This document shows, piece after piece, positions 16,227 through 23,426 of a stretch of DNA of 31,522 bases. The notes under the pieces were generated by a model. The model was not told the DNA's origin and searched no databases. It saw only the letters and a program-made list of their open reading frames with translations. The first letter of the stretch is position 1; every line of letters begins with the position of its first letter. Position numbers and translations under genes: made by a program. The stretch is from Clostridia bacterium (GTDB lineage: Bacteria; Bacillota; Clostridia; TANB77; CAG-508). Location of the stretch: assembly GCA_900759475.1 (NCBI GenBank), contig CAAEVK010000015.1, positions 1 through 31,522 on the forward strand. The letters are read 5' to 3'.

Positions 16227-17543
16227 TTATAGTTTAATATGATTATTATTTTCCCTATAAACTTTATATTCCTCTATTACAGTACTCCTTAATTGAATAA
16301 TTGCATAAATATTAATAACAGCTAAAATACCTACAAAAACATCTGTTATATTCCACAAAATTTTACTAGATGCTACACTTCCTATTAGTATAATTATAAC
16401 TGTTATTATTTTTAAAAAAATAACATCTATTTTTTTTACTTTTTTTAAGAATTTCAAACTAGATTCTCCATAATAATATCCAGTTAATGTAGTTGCTAAT
16501 CCAAATAAAGTAATAATAATTGTAATGAAAACTCCACCCCAATGTCCTAAATGATATTCAAATGCCTGTAATGTTATTTCTATTCCATTTGGGTCAATTA
16601 CTAATAAACTTTGATAATTAAACATACATACTACAAATGCTGTAATAGTTGCAATTAATATATTTTCAAAATGTATTTCAAAAACTTGTACAATTCCGTT
16701 TTTAGCTGGGTAATCAGAATCTGCTGTGACTGCTGCAATGGAACCTGTTCCTAAGCCCACCTCACTAGAAAAAATTCCTTTTTGCATTCCAATTAGTAAC
16801 GTAGATAACGTTCCCATTCCAAAGGCTTTGAAATTAAAAGCACTATAAAATATATTTTGTAGTATACTAGGTATCATAGTATAATTTTTCATAATAATAT
16901 AACTACATACTACTATATATGAAGCAGTCATAATTGGTACTAACTTGCTAGTAGTATTGGCTATTTTTTTTACTCCACCCAAAATTGTAATTCCAGCAAT
17001 AACTGCAATTATCCCGCCTATTGTTAGTGGTAAAATTGGCAGTATGTTTGTAATAGATTTTGTGATAGTATTTACTTGTATTGTCATAAAACCACCAATA
17101 TAAGCAATTAGTACAATTATTGCATAAAAACATGCTAATTTTTTATTACCTAGTCCTTCTTTTATATAATAAAATGGTCCACCTCTATAAATATTTCCAT
17201 TATCTTTATGTCGAAAAACAATTGCCAATACACTTTCTGCAAATGCATTTGTAGAACATAAAAGAGAAGTTAACCATATCCAAAAAATGACCCCCGGTCC
17301 TCCCAAATAAATTGCTAGTGCAATTCCGGATAAAGAACCTACACCAATTCTACCTGCTAACGACATAGTAAGAGATTGAAAAAGGCTGATATCATCTTTA
17401 TTATTCTTTTTTTGTTGGATTACTTTTATCATTTCTTTAAAGTTCAAATGAATAAATCCTAGTTTAAAGCAAAAATAAATCCCAGATAAAAATATCATTA
17501 TGGTAGCAATTAGCCATAAAACATGAATTATCAAATTTAGCAT
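16227..17543 (-). CDS. Sodium:alanine/glycine symporter, AGCS family
   Basis: A 438-aa membrane protein with about 10-11 TM helices. It imports a small neutral amino acid with Na+ (or H+). The family core is visible: RIGVGSLSGIALAIYLGGPG near residues 67-86, WIWLTSLLCSTNAFAESVLA, and GMQKGIFSSEVGLGTGSIAA in the second half. The N-terminal extension of typical AGCS members is short. It is a single gene between two tRNA genes. Start ATG 17543 is weakly supported by GGTGAT. Four CGG trinucleotides occur, all out of frame. The specific substrate cannot be told from sequence. Confidence 0.92.
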   Translation of the reverse strand: MLNLIIHVLWLIATIMIFLSGIYFCFKLGFIHLNFKEMIKVIQQKKNNKDDISLFQSLTMSLAGRIGVGSLSGIALAIYLGGPGVIFWIWLTSLLCSTNAFAESVLAIVFRHKDNGNIYRGGPFYYIKEGLGNKKLACFYAIIVLIAYIGGFMTIQVNTITKSITNILPILPLTIGGIIAVIAGITILGGVKKIANTTSKLVPIMTASYIVVCSYIIMKNYTMIPSILQNIFYSAFNFKAFGMGTLSTLLIGMQKGIFSSEVGLGTGSIAAVTADSDYPAKNGIVQVFEIHFENILIATITAFVVCMFNYQSLLVIDPNGIEITLQAFEYHLGHWGGVFITIIITLFGLATTLTGYYYGESSLKFLKKVKKIDVIFLKIITVIIILIGSVASSKILWNITDVFVGILAVINIYAIIQLRSTVIEEYKVYRENNNHIKL

Positions 17544-17651
17544 ACTATCACCATTTTAAGTTTATTTTAAAAATGGAAGTCATATGCTAAAAAATATTGA
17601 AAATTTATACTAATTTATTTGCATTTTATTTTCTTTTAGTGTATTATATAT

Positions 17652-17736
17652 ATATTCATAATGGTTCACTCCTTTGTACTTTTGTGTATTGTTTTTGTTC
17701 AAATCAATTATATACAAATTGAACCATTATGAATAT
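17652..17736. repeat. Perfect 17-bp inverted repeat upstream of the AGCS gene
   Basis: ATATTCATAATGGTTCA (17652-17668) and its exact reverse complement (17720-17736) flank 51 bp. It lies between the AGCS start and the tRNA-Ser terminator, so it may be an operator pair, a leader structure or a small repeat element. On the minus strand AAAGGAG precedes ATG AAT ATA TAT ATA ATA CAC TAA, a seven-codon ORF. Confidence 0.6.
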
Positions 17737-17781
17737 TTTATTTTTATTGTATATATGTAAATTGCATAAAGGAACAAAAAA

Positions 17782-17820
17782 ATATTGCAAAACAAAAGTT
17801 TTTGTTTTGCAATATTTTTT
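17782..17820 (-). terminator. Terminator of tRNA-Ser (bidirectional)
   Basis: Sixteen perfect base pairs: 17782-17797 with 17800-17815, and T-runs on both sides. Confidence 0.85.
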
Positions 17821-17913
17821 TGGCGGAGGAGGTGGGATTCGAACCCACGTGACAACTTACATTGTCTAACCGATTTCGAATCGGTCTCGTTATAACCACT
17901 TCGATACTCCTCC
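17821..17913 (-). tRNA. tRNA-Ser (anticodon CGA)
   Basis: Acceptor GGAGGAG / CTCCTCC, discriminator G, encoded CCA (17821-17823). Anticodon arm ACCGATT-CGA-AATCGGT, long variable arm, GTTCGAATC T-arm. 93 nt, class II. Confidence 0.97.
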
Positions 17914-18035
17914 ACGGATTTTATTGTACTGCTTTTTTTTATGATTGTCAATTATATAAGATTACAGTATGTGTATATTTTCTTTGTTTACAATCTTAAA
18001 AAAGTAATAAATATTATTGGTATTTATAAATTAAT

Positions 18036-18078
18036 AAGGAAATATTTACCTATTAAATAGCTAAATATTTTCCTTTTT
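18036..18078 (+). terminator. Hairpin with T-run upstream of asnS
   Basis: AAGGAAATATTTA (18036-18048) pairs with TAAATATTTTCCTT (18062-18075, one bulge), followed by TTTG. No plus-strand gene lies upstream, so it may end antisense or read-through transcription, or belong to an unrecognised RNA. Confidence 0.5.
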
Positions 18079-18154
18079 GTATTTTTCACTGTTTATTTAA
18101 AATTTTCAGTTTAAATCATAAAGAATTGCCATAAGGCAAAATTTTAAATATTAC

Positions 18155-18183
18155 TTGCAAAAATTAGTATAATCTTATATAAT
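18155..18183 (+). promoter_or_regulatory. Promoter of asnS
   Basis: TTGCAA (18155-18160), 17-bp spacer, TATAAT (18178-18183). The RBS AAAGGGGGA sits 6 nt before the asnS ATG. Confidence 0.7.
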
Positions 18184-18216
18184 TGGGAGAACTTATGAAT
18201 TAAAGGGGGAATTTTT

Positions 18217-19615
18217 ATGTCAGAAAAATTAACTACAGTAAAAGACTTATATAAAGACTATGAAAATTTAGAAAACAAAACTATTACCTTAGCAGGCTGG
18301 GTAAAAACCATTCGAGACTCTAAAACTTTTGGATTTTTAGAATTAAATGATGGCTCTTTTTTTAAAAATGTACAAATTATATTTGATAATAAATTAGATA
18401 ATTTTGATACCATTTGTAGATTATCTATTATTTCTTCTGTTGAGGTTACTGGGAAAGTAGTTGTTACACCAGATGCAAAACAGCCTTTTGAAATTAAAGC
18501 TACCAATATTGCAATTGAAAATATTGCTTCTTTAGAATATCCTCTACAGAAAAAAAGGCACTCTTTTGAATACTTAAGAACAGTTTCTCATTTGCGTCCT
18601 AGAACTAATACATTTAATGCCGTATTTCGAGTTCGTTCTGTACTGTCTTTTGCTATACACAAATTTTTTCAAAAAAGAAATTTTGTATATGTACATACAC
18701 CAATTATTACCTCTAGCGATGCGGAAGGTGCTGGAGAAATGTTTAATGTAACAACTCTAGATCCTTTAAATATTCCTAAAACACAAGATGGACAAGTTGA
18801 TTATTCACGGAGACTTTTTTGGAAAGCCTACTCACTTAACAGTAAGTGGACAATTAAATGTTGAAACATTTGCATTTGCTTTTAGAAATGTATATACTTT
18901 TGGACCTACTTTTAGAGCAGAAAACTCTAATACAGTAAAACATGCATCAGAATTTTGGATGATTGAACCAGAAATTTGTTTTGCAGATTTAAGAGATGAT
19001 ATGGATTTAGCAGAAGATATGGTAAAATATATTATTTCCTATGTTCTTACAAATGCACCAGAAGAAATGAAATTTTTTAATGATTTTATTGATAATGGTT
19101 TAATTGATAGACTATATAATATCGTTAACTCTGACTTTGGAAGAATTACATATACAGATGCTGTAAAAGAATTAGAAAAAGTAAATGATAAATTTGATTA
19201 TAAAGTTAGTTGGGGCTGTGATTTACAAACAGAACATGAAAGATATCTTTGTGAAAAACTCTTTAAAAAACCAGTTTTTGTAACAGATTATCCAAAAGAA
19301 ATTAAAGCCTTTTATATGAAACAAAATCCAGATGGAAAAACAGTTGCAGCTTGTGATCTCCTTGCACCTGGAATTGGTGAAATTATTGGTGGTAGCCAAA
19401 GGGAAGAAAACTTTGAACTATTAGAAACTCGCATGAAAGAGTTGAGTATGAACTTAAATGAATATCAGTTTTATTTAGATTTAAGAAAATATGGTAGCGT
19501 AAAACATGCTGGTTTTGGGCTAGGATTTGAAAGAATGTTAATGTATTTAACAGGTATGGCAAATATTCGTGATGTTATTCCATTCCCTAGAACACCTAAC
19601 AATTGTGATTTCTAA
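18217..19615 (+). CDS. asnS: Asparaginyl-tRNA synthetase, needs +1 shift at CGG
   Basis: Class IIb synthetase that charges tRNA-Asn. It has an N-terminal OB-fold anticodon-binding domain (~1-110, TLAGWVKTIRDSKTFGFLEL). Motif 1 lies around residues 130-160. Motif 2 is TFGPTFRAENSNT and motif 3 GFGLGFERMLMYLTG. The zero frame runs into CGG at codon 198 (18808-18810) and ends 18 codons later. Dropping the C gives SGDFFGKPTHLTVSGQLN, the conserved block that leads to motif 2. The restored length is 465 aa, matching the ~466 aa of E. coli AsnRS. It is monocistronic with its own promoter and terminator. The only other CGG is out of frame (GCG GAA). Confidence 0.96.
18808..18810 (+). other. +1 frameshift site CGGA in asnS
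   Basis: In-frame codon order TAT TCA CGG AGA becomes TCA (C) GGA GAC TTT TTT. Everything after it is catalytic domain. Confidence 0.8.
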
Positions 19616-19648
19616 TTTTGTTATTTATTATTTAATTCGTTTAAAAAG

Positions 19649-19681
19649 CAAGGTGTGTTTATAATTCACACCTTGTTTTTA
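19649..19681 (+). terminator. Terminator of asnS
   Basis: CAAGGTGTG (19649-19657) pairs with CACACCTTG (19667-19675), followed by TTTTT. It lies between convergent genes. Confidence 0.85.
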
Positions 19682-20352
19682 TTACTTTCCTCTTTCTTCT
19701 TCATAATAGTCTCTTAACTTTTTATCTCCTCTTAATAAGCCATTAAATATATCTTGGTTTACTTCTTGTGCCCTAGAATCCTTTAAATTATACACTCTTT
19801 CGATACTACCTTTTTTCCCTTTTAATCCTCCAATATAGCCCAATGTCCTTGGATCTGTTATTCTTCCTTCTTCGTAAATAGCTCTAGCTATCTTATCTCC
19901 AGATTCTAATATTCTTGTTTTTATTCTTTGTCTTTCTACCAATAACTTAAATTGCCCTACAGCTTCTCCTTCTATTCGCAAACCTGTTTCATTTCTTAAT
20001 TCTTGTATGACACTATAATCAGCGGTCATATACATTCTTCTGGTATTCTTTATATTAACAGGTTTTTCTGCCAAATATTTTTCTCTTTCAATTTCATTTT
20101 TTATTTCTCTTGCTCTTACTTTTCTTCTATAACTTTTTTCAGACATCATCAACTCTTCTACTCTGTATAAGCCTGTTTTCCCAATTATAGGAATTAATTG
20201 ATAAGAAGCAAATATACTATTTCCATTTTCTGCATCTTTATATTCAATTCCTTCTATTGTTACTCCTTGTTTTCTTTCTTGAATTTTTTCTTTTAATTCC
20301 CCATACCATTTTTTATTCCCTTTTGTTTTGGTGGAAATAATCTTCTTCGCAT
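19682..20352 (-). CDS. Unknown basic protein downstream of proS, frame broken (-1)
   Basis: I do not recognise it. The uninterrupted part from 20152 lacks a good RBS, but the same frame stays open upstream to about 20345. The upstream residues look coding: KWYGELKEKI, then GIEYKDAENG and GKTGLYRVEEL. A good start (ATG 20350-20352, GGAGG 10 nt before it) lies in the neighbouring frame as MRRRLFPPKQ. Joining them needs a -1 shift at six As (plus-strand T 20309-20314; codons ATA AAA AAT). The joined protein is ~223 aa, Lys/Arg-rich, with helical stretches and no TM, so possibly nucleic-acid binding. It follows proS by 26 bp. The alternatives are a homopolymer miscall or a non-standard start. Confidence 0.55.
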
Positions 20353-20378
20353 ATCAATTATACCTCCACTTTCCTTTT

Positions 20379-21818
20379 TTAATATTGTCTTCCCCATATA
20401 ACTTCTTTTTGGGCTTTTTTGCCACACACAACACAAGTGTCTGACAAATATTCTTGTGTAAATGGAATACATCTTGAATGTGCTCCTGTTTTCTCTTTTA
20501 TTTTATTTTCACATTCCTCTTCTCCACACCACATTGTTTTAATATATCCTTGATTTTCATTTATTTTTTGTATGAATTCTTCCATATTCATTGCCACAGA
20601 AGTTCTTTGTTTATTCCTTTTTGCACATTCTTGATACATATTTTGTTGTATATCTTCTAGCATTTTTTCTAAAGTTTCTGGAAACTTATTTAATTTTACT
20701 ATTACCTTTTCTAATGTATCTCTTCTTACTAAAACGCAAACATCATTTTCAATATCTCTTGGTCCAATTTCTATTCTTACTGGAACTCCGCGCATTTCCC
20801 AATCATTAAATTTATATCCATTAGAATAATTGTCTCTTGTATCTATTTTTACTCTGTATTTTTCTTTTAATTGTTTATAAATTTCTGTAGCTTTTTCTAC
20901 TACTCCCCCTTTATGCATTGCAACTGGTACAATAACAACTTGAACTGGTGCAACACGAGGTGGTAACTTTAATCCACGATTATCTCCATGTGCCATAATA
21001 ACGGCTCCTATTAATCTTGTACTAATCCCCCAAGAAGTTTGGTAAGCATATTCCTCTATTCCATTTCTATTTTGAAATTTTATATCAAAAGGCTTTGTGA
21101 AATTCTGTCCAAAATAATGAGAAGTTCCTGCTTGTAAAGCCCTTCCATCATGCATTAAAGTTTCTACTGTATATGTTGCCTCTGCTCCTGCAAATTTCTC
21201 TTTTGGAGTTTTTTGTCCTTTTAATACAGGAATTGCCAAAAGCTCTTCTATTACCTCTGCATATATATCTAGCATTTTTAAAGTTAACTCTTCTGCTTCT
21301 TCTGCGGTTTCATGAATAGTGTGTCCTTCTTGCCATAAGAATTCTCTTGAACGTAAAAATGGTCTCGTTTCTTTTTCCCATCTTAAAACATTGCACCATT
21401 GATTATAAATCAATGGCAAGTCTCTCCAAGAGTTTACCCATTTAGCATATAAAGTAGAAAACATTGTTTCAGAAGTTGGTCTAATACATAATTTTTCGTC
21501 TAATTTTTCTTCTCCACCTTCTGTAACCCAAGCCACTTCTGGTGCAAAGCCTTCAATATGGTCTTTTTCCTTTTTTAATAAACTTTCTGGAATTAAAACT
21601 GGAAAATACACATTTTGAACACCAATTTTTTTAAATTTAGCATCTGCATATTTTTGAATATTTTCCCATATTGCATATCCATAAGGTTTTATTGCTATGC
21701 AACCTTTTGTATCTGCATAATCTGCTAATTCTGCTTTTAATACAATATCTGTATACCATTTAGCAAAATCTTCTTCTATATTTGTTATTTCTTTGACAAA
21801 TTCTTTATTTTCTCCCAT
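20379..21818 (-). CDS. proS: Prolyl-tRNA synthetase, short archaeal/eukaryal-like type
   Basis: Charges tRNA-Pro. A 479-aa class II enzyme without the ~180-aa editing insertion of the long bacterial ProRS. Motif 1 is in the N-terminal third. Motif 2 is NVLRWEKETRPFLRSREFLW, and HETAEEAEELT follows. The anticodon-binding domain begins around residue 285 (APVQVVIVPV). It ends with a C-terminal zinc-binding domain with Cys ligands MWCGEEECE and CVVCGKKA, typical of the short type. Codon CGC is used for the Arg in MRGVPVR, showing another CGN codon decodes normally. scpB lies upstream (26-bp gap) and the unknown gene downstream. No in-frame CGG. Confidence 0.97.
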   Translation of the reverse strand: MGENKEFVKEITNIEEDFAKWYTDIVLKAELADYADTKGCIAIKPYGYAIWENIQKYADAKFKKIGVQNVYFPVLIPESLLKKEKDHIEGFAPEVAWVTEGGEEKLDEKLCIRPTSETMFSTLYAKWVNSWRDLPLIYNQWCNVLRWEKETRPFLRSREFLWQEGHTIHETAEEAEELTLKMLDIYAEVIEELLAIPVLKGQKTPKEKFAGAEATYTVETLMHDGRALQAGTSHYFGQNFTKPFDIKFQNRNGIEEYAYQTSWGISTRLIGAVIMAHGDNRGLKLPPRVAPVQVVIVPVAMHKGGVVEKATEIYKQLKEKYRVKIDTRDNYSNGYKFNDWEMRGVPVRIEIGPRDIENDVCVLVRRDTLEKVIVKLNKFPETLEKMLEDIQQNMYQECAKRNKQRTSVAMNMEEFIQKINENQGYIKTMWCGEEECENKIKEKTGAHSRCIPFTQEYLSDTCVVCGKKAQKEVIWGRQY

Positions 21819-21843
21819 AATATCCTCTCCTAATTTTAAGCTT

Positions 21844-22437
21844 TCAATTTAAAACTTTATTTTCCCTTTCGGGAGTAGGAGCCTCCATTATATCTTCTAT
21901 TACAATTTGTTCATTTTCATCTATTTTATATCTTGGTAATTCTGGCAACTCATCTAAATTAGAAATTCCAAACATTTTTAAAAACTCGTTTGTTGTTCTA
22001 TATGCTCTTGGTCTTCCTGGCAAATCTAATTTTTCTGCTTCTTCAATTAAATGATATTCTAATAATTTATAAATAGTAGAATCTGAAGCCACTCCTCTAA
22101 TTTGCTCAATTTCTGCTCTTGTTATTTTTGGATTATAAGCAATAATTGCTAATGTTTCTAGAGCTGCTGTAGAAAGATTTGGTTTTGTACGGTTGTCAAA
22201 TATAGGATAAATATATTCATAATACTCTTTTTTTACACACATTTGATAAGCGTCATTCACTTTTATAATTTCAATACTACTTTGTTTATTTTCTAAATCC
22301 ATTTTCATTTCTTGAATAATTTCCTCTATTTGCTTGTTATCAATATCTAAAATATGCATTATCTCTGAAATTTTTACTTCTCTTCCACTTGCAAAAAAAA
22401 TAGCTTCTATTATTTTTTTTATTTGTACTATATCCAT
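21844..22437 (-). CDS. scpB: Segregation and condensation protein B
   Basis: ScpB joins ScpA on the SMC complex for chromosome condensation and segregation. The 197-aa protein has two winged-helix domains. The most diagnostic stretch is STAALETLAIIAYNPKITRAEIEQIRGV (central domain, from about residue 88), followed by YKLLEYHLIEEAEKLDLPGRPRAYRTT. The usual scpA partner is not adjacent; the start is next to an intergenic region, and scpA must lie elsewhere. RBS AAGGAG before ATG 22437. It heads the scpB-proS-unknown cluster. Confidence 0.94.
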   Translation of the reverse strand: MDIVQIKKIIEAIFFASGREVKISEIMHILDIDNKQIEEIIQEMKMDLENKQSSIEIIKVNDAYQMCVKKEYYEYIYPIFDNRTKPNLSTAALETLAIIAYNPKITRAEIEQIRGVASDSTIYKLLEYHLIEEAEKLDLPGRPRAYRTTNEFLKMFGISNLDELPELPRYKIDENEQIVIEDIMEAPTPERENKVLN

Positions 22438-22608
22438 TTTTCTCCTTATCCATTTTTTTAAAGTTGCTTATATTATCGCATTTATTTTGACAAGTGTCAA
22501 GTAGGCATAAAACTGTTAATTTAAAGTATTTCCGGAAAGTATTTCTAAATAATGTAAAAAATTGCCATGATTTTTTAATCAAAAAATAAAATATTTTTTG
22601 ATTTTTTG

Positions 22609-22638
22609 TTGTATTTATAAAAGTTCTTGTGTTATAGT
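22609..22638 (+). promoter_or_regulatory. Probable promoter of the 62-aa gene
   Basis: TTGTAT (22609-22614), 18-bp spacer, TATAGT (22633-22638). It also reads into the structured region downstream. Confidence 0.5.
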
Positions 22639-22668
22639 ATCATTATACAAGAGAAAGGGTGGTATTTT

Positions 22669-22857
22669 ATGAGTGAAGAAAATAAAGAAATTCAAGTAGT
22701 AACTGGAGATGCATCTGACTTAAACATTTCCAGAGTTAGCCAACATTTAACTTCCATGAAACCAAAAACTAAAGAACAAGATGATAAATCTAAAAAGAAA
22801 ATTATTGTCCCTGAAGTAAAAAAAATTGAAATCCCTGAAGATGATAAAAATGCATAA
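22669..22857 (+). CDS. Small hydrophilic protein of unknown function
   Basis: A 62-aa protein, very hydrophilic, with a Lys/Asp-rich C-terminal half (KKKIIVPEVKKIEIPEDD). It is probably largely disordered. The start ATG 22669 is chosen because AAAGGGTGG lies 6-7 nt upstream; an earlier in-frame ATG at 22627 has no RBS. It has its own promoter and no terminator immediately after; the 6S-like fold begins 6 nt past the stop codon. Looks like a short conserved Clostridia protein of no known role. Confidence 0.65.
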   Translation: MSEENKEIQVVTGDASDLNISRVSQHLTSMKPKTKEQDDKSKKKIIVPEVKKIEIPEDDKNA

Positions 22858-22859
22858 GA

Positions 22860-22998
22860 AAAGTGCCTTCGCAAACCGCACAGCTCAAAGAAACTTAACC
22901 TTGTTGCATAAAAAAATATATTAAGATTGCTAAATTCTTAATATACCTCGGCTTTGGAGAAAAATCTCCTAAAAAGTTGGTAGCGAAGACACAATATT
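22860..22998 (+). ncRNA. Candidate 6S-like RNA
   Basis: The ends close on a stem: GTGCCTTCGC (22863-22872) with GCGAAGACAC (22983-22992), one mismatch. Inside is a large internal bubble. A terminal hairpin pairs TATATTAAGA (22917-22926) with TCTTAATATA (22936-22945). After it come CCTCGG and a small hairpin GGAGA/TCTCC (22956-22969) on the 3' side of the bubble. A closing stem, a large bubble carrying CTCGG with a short 3'-side hairpin, and a terminal arm are the layout of 6S RNA, which mimics an open promoter and binds housekeeping RNA polymerase. At ~135 nt it is shorter than typical 6S (~180-200). No separate promoter was found, so it could be a 3' UTR fold. Confidence 0.4.
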
Positions 22999-23145
22999 TT
23001 CTTTATATTTAAGCCAGATAACTACTTTTGTTTAGTTAGCAGTTTAAAGAATAGAAATTAAAATAAATTACTATAAAATATAAAAAACAAATAGAAATAA
23101 AATACTACTTTAGCAAAATCTAATTATAAAAATATGAGCATACAA

Positions 23146-23390
23146 GCGAATATTTTTATTGCGTAAGCAAAAAGGTTCTGGGGTACCCACTAGCAATCTT
23201 TGATTGCAAAAGTGGGTCAGGTTCTTATAACACGATTAAGATATTAAATAAAATAATTAATTATTATTTTATAGTATTTATTAAATGAATTTTAATAAAT
23301 ATAATATTCAATCGTGCAATAAAAGGATTATTAAGGAAAACAAAGTTATCCTTAATCACACAGAACTTCACGAAAGTTCTAGTGTGTTAG
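23146..23390. ncRNA. Unidentified highly structured non-coding region
   Basis: Successive strong hairpins: 23146-23162; 23185-23217 (ACCCACT and GCAATC arms); a long-range stem CACGATT (23231-23237) with AATCGTG (23310-23316) enclosing AT-rich arms; 23330-23356 (12 positions, one mismatch, AAA loop); and 23357-23386 (CACAC plus AGAACTT arms). AGGTTCT is directly repeated at 23173 and 23220. No ORF. The strand cannot be fixed; part may serve as terminator for the sigma-fusion gene on the minus strand. Not matched to a known RNA. Confidence 0.45.
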
Positions 23391-23426
23391 AACTTCGTAT
23401 AAAGTAATTTAAAATAATCACAATAA

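Noticed and set aside
15951..16232. 93-aa plus-strand ORF over tRNA-Leu
   Set aside because: Begins inside the antisense of the tRNA gene and then runs through T-rich intergenic DNA; no RBS.
17727..17951. 74-aa ORF over tRNA-Ser
   Set aside because: It is the tRNA gene and its terminator read as protein.
23146..23390. SRP RNA or RNase P RNA
   Set aside because: No GGAA-loop S-domain and no conserved RNase P core sequence could be found.
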